Origin: Gammaproteobacteria bacterium
Lineage (GTDB): Bacteria; Pseudomonadota; Gammaproteobacteria; Burkholderiales; Gallionellaceae
Length of the DNA: 64,000 nt
Reading direction: 5' to 3'
NCBI GenBank assembly: GCA_018820925.1
Contig: JAHJNJ010000036.1
Span: 1 to 64,000, forward strand
The translations under genes were made by a program, and so were the position numbers. Shown one piece after another: positions 21,001 to 28,467 of this stretch (its first letter is position 1; every line of letters begins with the position of its first letter). The notes below the pieces were generated by a model. That model did no database searches and was not told the DNA's origin. It worked only from the letters and a program-made list of their open reading frames with translations.

Positions 21001-22187
21001 GCCTTGAACGCGCGGCTTACCGAGGATTTCATTGCCTGCATACGGGTATGGTAATACGCCCACCAGTTTGCGTGATTGGTCATTTCCTCGGCATAAGTAC
21101 AAGACGTGCCGGCGCAATCGGTGCGGGTCGGGGCTTTGCTGCTTGTGCCCGGATAGTTATAAGTGGAAGTGGTGGAAACGACATTGGTCAGCACGTTAGA
21201 GCCGGGCACAAGCAAGCCGCCGCTGAACGCGGTGGCGGTATGCGATATGCCGACAACCACCGGCGTAAACGCGATATTACCAAGTGAAGCCGGTGCGCTG
21301 ACTACAATGGTACTTGTGTTGGGGAGACGTGTGGCACTATAGCCGGCTATCGTGCAATTCCCCGTGGTCGCATCCGTGCAGTTGTTGATATTGGCAATGA
21401 TACGGTCGGCAACTGTTCTATAGTTCCAGCTTGATGCTGTTGTTCCACTGAGTATTTGGAATCCGTCCACAGTGATGCTGCTTGCTTGTCCTCCACCCGT
21501 TACGTAAATTCGGGCGGTAGCCGGAATTGCTTCGCCAGGATAACGCGGGTATTTGAAGGTGGAATCATTGATGCTCCGGCAGTTGGTGAGCGCCGCGCTA
21601 TCGCACCAGCGCAATCCGGCCGGTATTTCATATCCGGGAACAGAAGTGGGCGTGGTGGCGAGTACGCAATCGGTTTTCTTGACTGTAGAACAATATTCCT
21701 CGTTGACATAAGTATAGTACGAAGTATGGCCGACCAGATCGTCTGTGCTGGTAGAAAGTTTGCCAAAGCCATCCCTTTTTACAACAGTCCACGACGCTGC
21801 GGATGAGTAACTGGGGTAGGTGGTTGTGTCGAGTGCGCCCGCAGCGTCGTAAAGAACCGGCGGTGAATACGTAACAGCAGGGTTGTAGGCAACACCATTA
21901 AAACCGCTATTCGTGTGCATTTCCGGCAGGTAGCGGTAACCGGTACCGTTGAACGGGTTTTTATCACTTGCCCAATCCGGCAAGTAGTCCCAGCTCATAC
22001 TGCCTGAATCGTCGAGAATGAACATGATGTTGGGCTTAACGTTTGAACCCGTAGTAGACGTCAATGGTTCAGTCGCCAGCGCGACAGGGGCTGCCGACAA
22101 TGATGGTGCAGTCGATGCGAGCGCCGCAGCCAACGCAAAGCCAAGCAAGTGGCGGGCGGTGGTGCAATATTCCGGAGTGCGTTTCAT
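18048..22187 (-). CDS. pilY1: Type IV pilus tip adhesin / biogenesis factor PilY1
   Basis: PilY1 is a large exported protein at the pilus tip that supports pilus extension, adhesion and surface sensing. The 1379-residue protein has a signal peptide (about 1-32), then a von Willebrand A-like region with the MIDAS sequence DDSGSMSWDYLPDW near residue 60, and a C-terminal beta-propeller (about 880-1330; for example GTVFVGANDGMLHAFVG and FAYATDLQGNIWRFDI). The end IWRELMPTK fits a complete protein. It is the last gene of the minus-strand minor pilin operon, nine bases after pilX. Base composition is visibly lower in GC than the carbon-fixation genes on both sides. Confidence 0.93.
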   Translation of the reverse strand: MKRTPEYCTTARHLLGFALAAALASTAPSLSAAPVALATEPLTSTTGSNVKPNIMFILDDSGSMSWDYLPDWASDKNPFNGTGYRYLPEMHTNSGFNGVAYNPAVTYSPPVLYDAAGALDTTTYPSYSSAASWTVVKRDGFGKLSTSTDDLVGHTSYYTYVNEEYCSTVKKTDCVLATTPTSVPGYEIPAGLRWCDSAALTNCRSINDSTFKYPRYPGEAIPATARIYVTGGGQASSITVDGFQILSGTTASSWNYRTVADRIIANINNCTDATTGNCTIAGYSATRLPNTSTIVVSAPASLGNIAFTPVVVGISHTATAFSGGLLVPGSNVLTNVVSTTSTYNYPGTSSKAPTRTDCAGTSCTYAEEMTNHANWWAYYHTRMQAMKSSVSRAFKALNQRYRVGFSTICDTTATTGTNFLANDTFELAQKNNWYKKLFATGTSCWTPLRGALSKTGQYYAHRVGAVDPMQYSCQRNYAILSTDGYWNTNVETGTFGPYGLDGANVGDLDYDPATRINGIYQGPTATSNSLADVAKYYYDTDLRRSDLGNCTGASSPDGTLNVCEDNLSNSYQKQNMTTFTMGLGVDGMLNFQNDYATAASGDFYDLKNGLGSPTVVWPTPAANSATAIDDLWHAAINGHGQYFSAKNPDQIITGFKNVLDAIESIPGAGAAAATSTLNPVSGNNYAYLASYSTKAWTGNLEARTIEPDSGDVSATAKWCVENISKDFCLDANKQQIPADSGSWFCVVPDATLATCSDSGSVYNDLVTPPTCTTPIVNSCVGSMTRPPTVPAVVSATTDNRTIYTANDARTALVPFDSTFAAAHSSFFDAAHVSGLTQWATISDPVTGHTGEKLINYLRGQTGYDMNASNVDNRLYRARVTVLGDALESQPAFVAKPLFRYVYAGYPEYKLAKATRKGTVFVGANDGMLHAFVGSTSSPALTETGGRERWAYVPSMVIPNMWKLADTSYSTKHTNFVNGSPLIADICVSNCSAATENDWRTILVAGLNGGGRGYYALDITDPENPKLLWEFTTTAGNGTAKDDNLGYSYGRPVVARRASDGKWVVVVTSGYNNISPGTGLGYLFVLDAATGAKLDTYPTTAGSTTDPSGLSSVSLWDETQGGNESKFAYATDLQGNIWRFDITSPPASGSNPLKFATLKDGNGIAQPITTAPVLALVKNYRVIIVGTGKYLEVSDVSDPQTQSIYAIKDDVTTATPIGNPRTATTPEMVPQTITLSGNIRTGSKNPVDFSTDLGWYIDFPDVSTGSERVNVSPKLLLGTLLVPTIVPSSTACSPGGYGWFNYFDYSNGWPVGTDNANVSVRYESPIVGFSFIFINDEPAVLTVTAKGDFARDSAVKFSTGGLAPGFTQHRSIWRELMPTK

Positions 22188-22196
22188 GGTGGTCTC

Positions 22197-22892
22197 CTAA
22201 TAGACAAATGCTTGTACGTAGCTGTGCGTGTTCTTTGGACCTTCAGTTCGGACGGTAATACGATATTGGACAGTGCCGTCTGAAGAAGGAGGCGTTTCAG
22301 AAACCTCGTCATACCCGATAACTGCTTGCGAACTATTGCTCCCCGTCGATGCCGTCGGGGCGAACAGACATTCGTTACTATCGATTGGCGTGTTGTCCAA
22401 TCGGCAAACACGCTGGATGACAAAGCGCTTGGTATTGTGGTTGGCATCAACTGCTGGCGGTGAACCTCGGGCGATCCAGTCAAATTGGGCAGGGTCAGTC
22501 AGGTCCGTGTTGTCAATAAATGAGTAATAGCCTGTTCCGGGAGGGTCAGTGTTTAAAATGTTTGCGGGATCTGTTTTGACGGCAATTCCGCTGTCCTGAG
22601 CAGCCAGCCATGCGATACCCTGCTCAATTTCGGTGCTACCGGCCGCAGTAGCAGCCTGTTGAAATGCCAGATTGCCGGCAATCATGCCAGCAGTATCCAC
22701 CGAACGTATCAAGGCAACAGCGGCGAGGGACATGGCAAGCAATGCAAGCAGGGTCAGGAACAGCACCACGCCACGTTGCTTCACAGCATATGCCGGCAGA
22801 ATGCAAGAGTGTTGTTTTGCCGTTATGCAGCTTATGGCGGAAATAAGCCTGAACAACAAATGAGCAAAATTCAGTTTTGGCAGAGATTTCAT
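22197..22892 (-). CDS. pilX: Minor pilin PilX
   Basis: PilX is a minor pilin that helps prime pilus assembly with PilV, PilW and PilY1. The prepilin core KQRGVVLFLTLLALLAMSLAAVALIRSV is present (cut after the glycine), without the usual glutamate at position 5 as in other PilX. The ATG at 22892 overlaps the pilW stop (ATGA), which favours coupled translation but gives an unusually long leader of about 40 residues with its own hydrophobic stretch. A GTG at 22784 would give the short leader MKQRG instead; the true start is unsettled. Confidence 0.85.
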   Translation of the reverse strand: MKSLPKLNFAHLLFRLISAISCITAKQHSCILPAYAVKQRGVVLFLTLLALLAMSLAAVALIRSVDTAGMIAGNLAFQQAATAAGSTEIEQGIAWLAAQDSGIAVKTDPANILNTDPPGTGYYSFIDNTDLTDPAQFDWIARGSPPAVDANHNTKRFVIQRVCRLDNTPIDSNECLFAPTASTGSNSSQAVIGYDEVSETPPSSDGTVQYRITVRTEGPKNTHSYVQAFVY

Positions 22893-24007
22893 AGCGTGCC
22901 CCTAGCCCAGATCACATTGCGTAAAGGAACAATGGTTTCGAAAACCTTATAGCGGTAATGTTGCCAGTCGGGGTCGGCACGCAAGTCGATCTCCGGTGCA
23001 GGATCAACGGCGTCATCCTTCCAGGCACAAGGACCATGATTGACGATACCCTTGGCAGTAGGGCAAGTGCCAGTCACAAAGCCCGCCTCACGTGCCGCAC
23101 TGCGCGCCACGATAGCAATACGTATGGCTTTGATCCGGTTTCGGTCGGCGATACCTGGGGCGTTCCAGGGAGCGATGTCGGCATTCACCCATGCAACAAC
23201 TTGATTAAAATTCGGGTCGGTATTAGCCAGGCCGGCAGCGGCAACCCCATATTGTGCCTGCAAGTTGACGATGCCCTCCACAATGGCATCAGCTCCGAGC
23301 AGAAGATTGCCAGCGACTGGATCCACTGCATAAGTGACTTGGTTCCACTCATCCAGGCAGGAAACCTGGGCATCTTTCACGGCAATACCGGCCGCCCTGT
23401 TGTCGATAAAAGTCAGGGTAGTAGCCGCCGGTACGCCGGAAACCAAACGCGTCAGTGCACAAGCAGCACCGTTTATGACCAGTGCAACATCCTCGCTTGC
23501 ACAGCCCAGCGAGTTTTCAACGGGCACAGCGTTGCCAATCCAGGGCCCCGTAACTGTTGTGGGTATACCACCCATGTGTGAAGTGCCATAACGTATGGTA
23601 ATGCTGTCGCCACCGTTGCCGCTGCCACCATCGGTAATGGTTACCGGAGAGAGGCTCACCGCTGATGCAGCCAGTCCGAAATTTGAAAAATCGGATATCG
23701 GCGGTGCGCACTCAAGTGCCGAATCGGGTGTTGCGGGTTGTCCTGTGTTCATGAGCGCATATCCTGCTATTTGCAGATCCCGGGAAATATCATAAAGAGC
23801 GATGTTGCCGTTGGTTTGGGCATCGCCTGCTCCCGTGGTGGCGCGCTTTTGAAATTCAAAAACGGAAAAAACCTGCATCACGACTAGCGTGGCGAGCATG
23901 CCGATGGCCAACCCGACCAAGAGTTCCACCAGAGTGAAGCCTGCCTGGGAAGAAGGTGCAAAACGGTACAACTGGGTGCGGTTGTGTAATGTCATGATAT
24001 TCAGCAT
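22889..24007 (-). CDS. pilW: Minor pilin PilW
   Basis: PilW is a type IV minor pilin, 372 residues. The class III signal reads SQAGFTLVELLVGLAIGML: cleavage after the glycine leaves an N-terminal phenylalanine and the glutamate at position 5. The family-typical segment NGNIALYDISRDLQIAGYAL follows. Downstream is a large periplasmic domain with several cysteines (for example ECAPP, LGCAS, CALT, SCLDEW). Its start overlaps the end of pilV and its stop overlaps the start of pilX, so the genes are tightly coupled. Confidence 0.9.
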   Translation of the reverse strand: MLNIMTLHNRTQLYRFAPSSQAGFTLVELLVGLAIGMLATLVVMQVFSVFEFQKRATTGAGDAQTNGNIALYDISRDLQIAGYALMNTGQPATPDSALECAPPISDFSNFGLAASAVSLSPVTITDGGSGNGGDSITIRYGTSHMGGIPTTVTGPWIGNAVPVENSLGCASEDVALVINGAACALTRLVSGVPAATTLTFIDNRAAGIAVKDAQVSCLDEWNQVTYAVDPVAGNLLLGADAIVEGIVNLQAQYGVAAAGLANTDPNFNQVVAWVNADIAPWNAPGIADRNRIKAIRIAIVARSAAREAGFVTGTCPTAKGIVNHGPCAWKDDAVDPAPEIDLRADPDWQHYRYKVFETIVPLRNVIWARGTL

Positions 24008-24432
24008 CCTGGATCGCCGGGATAGCAGTCAGGAGCAACGACGGCAAGAACGGCATACTTATGTTCTTCCGTATCACCCGGTTGCGTCCACTTGACTTCA
24101 ATCAAGAACGGGCCACGGGGAACGGCTTGACTGACGGATATTGTGCCTTTGGGCAAGGCGACAGGCTCATCAGCTACGTTGTATTGCAAATTAAGAGTCT
24201 CCTGCATATGGGTATACATGTCGCCTAACCTCTGCTGCGCGATATAACTGGCATCGGCGCGATACTTGGAATCGCCAACGTTCTGGAGCATGGTCGCTTG
24301 CAGGCCGGCAACAGCCAGCACGCCTATGGAAAATAGTAGAATAGCAACCATTGCTTCTATCAACACCACACCGCGCTGCGCTGACTTAGGGGAAAAGGAA
24401 ATTTGTTTCACGACATGGCCTCCATTTAGCAT
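24001..24432 (-). CDS. pilV: Minor pilin PilV
   Basis: A 143-residue minor pilin with the prepilin signal AQRGVVLIEAMVAILLFSIG (glutamate at position 5 after the cut). The following VAGLQATMLQNVGDSKYRADASYIAQQRLGDM is typical of PilV. A cysteine pair CYPGDPGC closes the C-terminus. The ATG at 24432 overlaps the end of the fimT gene and the stop overlaps the pilW start. Confidence 0.88.
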   Translation of the reverse strand: MLNGGHVVKQISFSPKSAQRGVVLIEAMVAILLFSIGVLAVAGLQATMLQNVGDSKYRADASYIAQQRLGDMYTHMQETLNLQYNVADEPVALPKGTISVSQAVPRGPFLIEVKWTQPGDTEEHKYAVLAVVAPDCYPGDPGC

Positions 24433-25061
24433 CCGCGCGGATTACGCGGATTAGTGAGAGGAATGCTGGGATCGCACATTCTCGCAGCGCCGCCAGGGGC
24501 GATGGTAATACTCATGTTATGGCTGTCAGCTGGCTGCAGAACCGTTGAAGTAAAAGTGATACTGGTAATCGGGGCAACACCACCGAGAGCAGCAGCATCA
24601 TTGAAGATCAACCGTCTTCCGGAATTATCGAAAGTAATGGTGTTTGAACCGGCGGGAAATACCAAGCGTTTAACATTCTGTGATCCCTCGTTGGACAATA
24701 TGGAAGTAATGGGATTATCAATATGATCTGCGGCAAGAAGCGGATCTGTGCCGCCACCACCGCCAACCCATTGCACTTTCCAGGAAGAACACGTATCAGA
24801 AATCAGCGTTGCTGCATTAAAGCAAGTGGCATCATCTCCCAGTAATACAAACTCAATACTCCTGTTTTGTTTCACTGCTTCAGCGCGAGCTTTTTGAATG
24901 CCATCCAAAACGGATTCGGCCGCATTACGGATCTGCGTGTTCTGCAGCATGACTTGGAAACTGGGTACAGCCAGCCCCACCAGAATGGCCAGAATAACAA
25001 TGGCAACCATCATCTCGATCAGCGAGAAACCCGACTGCCTGATTTTTCTAAAAGCGTTCAA
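24426..25061 (-). CDS. fimT: FimT/GspH-type minor pilin
   Basis: A 211-residue GspH/FimT-domain pseudopilin. The leader MNAFRKIRQSG precedes FSLIEMMVAIVILAILVGLA, cut after glycine with glutamate at position 5. The segment VPSFQVMLQNTQIRNAAESVLDGIQKARAEAVKQN is the hallmark of FimT. FimT relatives bind DNA during natural transformation in some bacteria; whether this one does is not shown here. It overlaps pilE by four bases at its start and pilV at its end. Confidence 0.88.
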   Translation of the reverse strand: MNAFRKIRQSGFSLIEMMVAIVILAILVGLAVPSFQVMLQNTQIRNAAESVLDGIQKARAEAVKQNRSIEFVLLGDDATCFNAATLISDTCSSWKVQWVGGGGGTDPLLAADHIDNPITSILSNEGSQNVKRLVFPAGSNTITFDNSGRRLIFNDAAALGGVAPITSITFTSTVLQPADSHNMSITIAPGGAARMCDPSIPLTNPRNPRGC

Positions 25062-25471
25062 CAGTTATCTCCACTTTTTGTGATCCAGCATGTCCCGCTT
25101 GTTTTGCCCCAAACTGTAGCTTGGGTGGACCTGACGTTGCTCTCATTAATGCTATAGGTGAAACCCGCCATATCGCCAGCTCCAACGGCAGTTATTACAT
25201 ATGTATCGCCTACCGGGGCGGGGCAGGCAAATACGAAGTATGCAGTTGGAGCGGGGCAGCGAATCGCTTCAGCGCCAGCATAAGCGTTGTCATGATCCTG
25301 ATAGTATTGCTCATACTTAAGCCGGGCATCGGTCAAGGCGGCCGTGGCCTGGATCAACTTGCCGCGCATTACGTAATCCTGATACGCTGGAAGTGCGACA
25401 GCGGTCAAAATCCCGATAATCGCCATAACGATCAGCAGTTCAGCCAGTGTAAAACCTTTTTGCATGTTCAT
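25058..25471 (-). CDS. pilE: PilE-type minor pilin, first gene of the pilus operon
   Basis: A 137-residue pilin of the PilE/minor pilin class. MNMQKG precedes FTLAELLIVMAIIGILTAVALPAYQDYV, cut after glycine, glutamate at position 5. The start at 25471 is chosen because GGAGAG lies seven bases upstream; an in-frame ATG at 25525 has no such site and would add an unlikely 18 residues. Cysteines in RCPAP, FACPAP and the terminal CWITKSGDNC could form the D-region disulfide. In many species pilE closes the operon; here it opens it, and transcription should start in 25480-25628. Confidence 0.88.
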   Translation of the reverse strand: MNMQKGFTLAELLIVMAIIGILTAVALPAYQDYVMRGKLIQATAALTDARLKYEQYYQDHDNAYAGAEAIRCPAPTAYFVFACPAPVGDTYVITAVGAGDMAGFTYSINESNVRSTQATVWGKTSGTCWITKSGDNC

Positions 25472-25628
25472 CGCGCTCTCCAGATAGGTGTGAGGATAGT
25501 AGGACGCAGATTCCATTGTTTCCACTTCCAGCCGACAAAAGGGCTAAATGCGGTGATAGGCGGTGTATGACCGCTCATAATTGAGTGTCTGGACACGGTT
25601 GATAGAACACCGAACTACGGTGCGATAA

Positions 25629-26537
25629 CTATGAGTGAGGCATCATGTTTAGTGATTCTTGCAGCAGGAAACGCTCAAACTCCTGCGCCGCAGTAGAAGG
25701 CCGTTTATCCTTGCGGTGCACGATGTACCAGTGGCGCACAATGGGGAAGTGATCGACGTCGAGCACGACGAGACGTTTGGTTTCCAGTTCCAGTTCGATG
25801 CCGTGGCGCGAGATGATGCCGATGCCCATGCCTGCCTGCACCGATTGCTTGATGGCTTCGTTGGTGTCCATTTCCATGTGCGCGGGTAACGCGAGTTTGT
25901 GGGTGACGAAGAAGCGTTCCACTACGCCGCGTGTACCGGAGCCCTGCTCGCGCAGCAGGAAAGTTTCTTTCGCCAATTGCTTCGGCTGAATCTTTTTGGC
26001 GCTTGCCAGCAGATGTGATGGCGCCGCGATCACCACCAGCGGATTTTCCATGAAGGCGTCGGCGCGCATGTCAGTGCCCTGCGGCGGCTGGCCCATGATG
26101 GCGAGGTCGGCGATGTTTTCGGTAAGCTGCTTGATCACCGCATCGCGGTTGGCTACTGACAGGCTGACGCGTATCCTGGGGTGCGCCTGGATGAACTTGG
26201 CCAGCAGTTGCGGCATGAAATAGTTGGCAGTGCTGACTACGGAGATATTGAGCTGGCCGCGCTCCAGGCCTTTCATCTCGTCGAACACTGATTCCATTTC
26301 CTGCATCAGTTGCAACATTGAGCGCGCATAGTGCAGCAGTTCGATCCCGGCTGCGGTGAGATGCAGTTTCTTTCCAACTTGCTCGAATAGCGGCAGCCCC
26401 ACCGCATTCTCGGCCTGCTTGATCTGCATGGAGACCGCCGGTTGTGACAGGTACAGTTCCGCCGCCGCGCGCGAATGGCTAAGATGGCGGGCGACGCTTT
26501 CGAAGACTTGCAGTTGGCGCAGGGAAATGGGTAGCAT
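25629..26537 (-). CDS. cbbR: LysR-type regulator of carbon fixation, CbbR
   Basis: CbbR activates Calvin cycle genes in response to metabolites such as phosphoenolpyruvate or ribulose bisphosphate. The 302-residue LysR protein has an N-terminal winged helix (LRQLQVFESVARHLSHSRAAAELYLSQPAVSMQI) and a C-terminal effector domain beginning near residue 90. Its gene is divergent from cbbM, the usual layout, and the shared 304-base gap holds a matching operator-like dyad and a palindromic element. A truncated second copy of its 3' end lies at 16632-16845. Confidence 0.95.
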   Translation of the reverse strand: MLPISLRQLQVFESVARHLSHSRAAAELYLSQPAVSMQIKQAENAVGLPLFEQVGKKLHLTAAGIELLHYARSMLQLMQEMESVFDEMKGLERGQLNISVVSTANYFMPQLLAKFIQAHPRIRVSLSVANRDAVIKQLTENIADLAIMGQPPQGTDMRADAFMENPLVVIAAPSHLLASAKKIQPKQLAKETFLLREQGSGTRGVVERFFVTHKLALPAHMEMDTNEAIKQSVQAGMGIGIISRHGIELELETKRLVVLDVDHFPIVRHWYIVHRKDKRPSTAAQEFERFLLQESLNMMPHS

Positions 26538-26559
26538 AAATCAACCTCAAAAAGATTTA

Positions 26560-26705
26560 GCCACAGAGATCACAGAGTACACAGAGAGGTCGGTAAAATA
26601 TTTTAGTGTAGGTGCGAATTCATTCGCACATTTAGAAACGGTTAGTGCGAATGAATTCGCACCTACACAAACCTTCTCAAAGCCTTTCTCTGTGATCTCT
26701 GTGGC
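26560..26705. repeat. Nested palindromic (MITE-like) element between cbbR and cbbM
   Basis: Outer arms 26560-26577 and 26688-26705 are perfect 18-base inverted repeats (GCCACAGAGATCACAGAG). Inner arms 26606-26629 and 26645-26668 are perfect 24-base inverted repeats around a 15-base loop, and each inner arm is itself a palindrome (GTGCGAAT-TC-ATTCGCAC). No reading frame is present. It occupies nearly half of the control region and separates cbbR from the proposed CbbR operator. Confidence 0.9.
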
Positions 26706-26726
26706 CAAGTTCAGGTTTTGATTTAT

Positions 26727-26747
26727 ACCATAAGCAACGCTTATGGT
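26727..26747. promoter_or_regulatory. Probable CbbR operator upstream of cbbM
   Basis: A perfect dyad with 9-bp arms ACCATAAGC / GCTTATGGT and a 3-base centre. It contains TAA-N7-TTA, which fits the TNA-N7-TNA half-site pattern known for CbbR and the T-N11-A rule for LysR regulators. It lies 95 bases before the cbbM start. A possible -10 box TATAGT is at 26789-26794; no convincing -35 box at normal spacing was found, as expected for an activator-dependent promoter. Confidence 0.65.
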
Positions 26748-26841
26748 TAACATCAATATATTTGACTGTTATTTATGGTTTGCGGGCGTATAGTTCGCTT
26801 CGTGGTTATTCAGAACGAATTCAACAAACAAGGAGAAGCAC

Positions 26842-28221
26842 ATGGATCAGTCCAACCGTTACTCAAACCTTGATCTCAAGGAAGCAGACCTGATTAAAGG
26901 CGGCAAGCATATTCTGGTCGCCTACAAGATGAAGCCGAAAGCCGGCTTGGGCTATCTGGAAGCCGCTGCGCACTTCGCGGCCGAGTCTTCTACCGGCACC
27001 AATGTGGAAGTTTCCACCACCGACGATTTCACCAAGGGCGTTGACGCGCTGGTTTACTACATCGATGAAGCTACCGAGGATATGCGCATCGCTTATCCGA
27101 TCGAGCTGTTCGACCGTAATGTTACTGACGGCCGCTTCATGCTGGTGTCTTTCCTGACCCTGGCCATCGGCAACAACCAAGGCATGGGCGATATCGAGCA
27201 CGCCAAGATGATCGACTTCTATGTACCCGAGCGCTGCATCCAGATGTTCGACGGCCCGGCCGTGGACATTAGCAACCTTTGGCGTATCCTCGGCCGCCCG
27301 ATGAAAGATGGCGGTTATATTTCCGGTACCATCATCAAACCCAAACTTGGTTTGCGTCCCGAGCCGTTTGCAAAGGCGGCTTACCAGTTCTGGCTGGGCG
27401 GCGACTTCATCAAGAACGACGAACCGCAAGGCAACCAAGTGTTCTGCCCGCTGAAGAAAGTGCTTCCACTGGTCTATGACGCAATGAAGCGTGCCCAGGA
27501 TGAAACCGGCGAAGCCAAGATCTTCTCAATGAACATCACCGCCGACGACCACTACGAGATGTGCGCCCGCGCCGACTACGGCCTGGAAGTGTTCGGGCCC
27601 GATGCCGACAAGTTGGCGTTCTTGGTGGATGGCTTCGTGGGCGGTCCCGGTATGGTGACAACTGCCCGCCGTCAATACGCGGGCCAGTATTTGCACTACC
27701 ACCGCGCCGGTCACGGCATGGTGACTTCACCTTCTGCCAAGCGCGGCTACACCGCGTTCGTGCTGGCTAAAATGTCCCGTCTGCAAGGTGCTTCCGGCAT
27801 TCACGTCGGCACCATGGGTTACGGCAAGATGGAAGGCGAAGGCGACGACAAAAACATCGCCTACATGATCGAACGTGACGAGTGCCAGGGTCCGGTCTAC
27901 TTCCAGAAGTGGTATGGCATGAAGCCGACCACCCCGATTATTTCCGGCGGCATGAACGCGTTGCGGCTGCCGGGCTTCTTCGAGAATCTGGGCCACGGCA
28001 ACGTGATCAACACCGCAGGCGGCGGATCCTACGGCCACATCGATTCTCCGGCAGCGGGTGCCAAGTCGTTGCGTCAGGCTTACGAATGCTGGACAGCCGG
28101 TGCCGACCCGATCCAGTGGGCGAAGGAACACAAAGAGTTCGCCCGCGCGTTCGAGTCCTTCCCGAAAGACGCGGACAAACTGTATCCGGGCTGGCGCGAA
28201 AAGCTGGGCGTGCATAAGTAA
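26842..28221 (+). CDS. cbbM: Ribulose bisphosphate carboxylase, form II
   Basis: Form II RuBisCO fixes CO2 onto ribulose 1,5-bisphosphate as a large-subunit-only enzyme; there is no small-subunit gene here. The 459-residue length and the sequence align with form II enzymes. Catalytic K166 lies in [12 protein letters not shown], and the metal-binding site [14 protein letters not shown] provides K191 (carbamylated), D193 and E194. Loop 6 is recognisable at [10 protein letters not shown] and the phosphate site at [23 protein letters not shown] precedes the ATG by six bases. A strong terminator follows, so the gene is likely transcribed well above cbbQ and cbbO. Form II enzymes usually have low CO2 specificity, suiting low oxygen or high CO2. 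Confidence 0.98.
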   Translation: MDQSNRYSNLDLKEADLIKGGKHILVAYKMKPKAGLGYLEAAAHFAAESSTGTNVEVSTTDDFTKGVDALVYYIDEATEDMRIAYPIELFDRNVTDGRFMLVSFLTLAIGNNQGMGDIEHAKMIDFYVPERCIQMFDGPAVDISNLWRILGRPMKDGGYISGTIIKPKLGLRPEPFAKAAYQFWLGGDFIKNDEPQGNQVFCPLKKVLPLVYDAMKRAQDETGEAKIFSMNITADDHYEMCARADYGLEVFGPDADKLAFLVDGFVGGPGMVTTARRQYAGQYLHYHRAGHGMVTSPSAKRGYTAFVLAKMSRLQGASGIHVGTMGYGKMEGEGDDKNIAYMIERDECQGPVYFQKWYGMKPTTPIISGGMNALRLPGFFENLGHGNVINTAGGGSYGHIDSPAAGAKSLRQAYECWTAGADPIQWAKEHKEFARAFESFPKDADKLYPGWREKLGVHK

Positions 28222-28247
28222 GCTCGAGAAGTTTCGATGCAAATATG

Positions 28248-28275
28248 CGCCCCCACCCGTTGGGGGCGTTTTTTT
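28248..28275 (+). terminator. Intrinsic terminator after cbbM
   Basis: An 8-bp GC-only stem (CGCCCCCA / TGGGGGCG) with a 5-base loop is followed by a run of seven or more T. It should stop most cbbM transcripts and let only some reach cbbQ. Confidence 0.92.
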
Positions 28276-28286
28276 CCAAGGGTTCA

Positions 28287-28317
28287 TGGGAGCGCCAACG
28301 TCCCGTCGGCGCTCCCA
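28287..28317. repeat. Palindrome in the cbbM-cbbQ gap
   Basis: Perfect 10-bp arms TGGGAGCGCC / GGCGCTCCCA around 11 bases, just after the cbbM terminator. It looks like a short REP-type unit; no T tail. Confidence 0.75.
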
Positions 28318-28367
28318 CACGCCGCTGGGGTGCGCTACGCACTTTTAAAGTTGTGACGAGTCAAGGT

Positions 28368-28412
28368 AGGGTGCGCTTGCGCACCAATGGCTCTGGTGCG
28401 CAGGCGCACCCT
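28368..28412. repeat. Second palindrome in the cbbM-cbbQ gap
   Basis: Arms of 19 bases (28368-28386 and 28394-28412) match with one mismatch around seven bases. Each arm contains a smaller GGTGCGC/GCGCACC-type hairpin, the same two-hairpin design as the element between gap and pgk. With the terminator it makes three strong hairpins in 165 bases before cbbQ. Confidence 0.85.
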
Positions 28413-28467
28413 AAAACAAGGGCCTAACGTTTGATGCGCACGAACACAATTGGCAAAGGAGATGGCG

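Noticed and set aside
26762-26794. TTGACT...TATAGT as a sigma-70 promoter for cbbM
   Set aside because: The spacer is 21 bases, too long for a normal promoter; only the -10 box is kept as a possibility.
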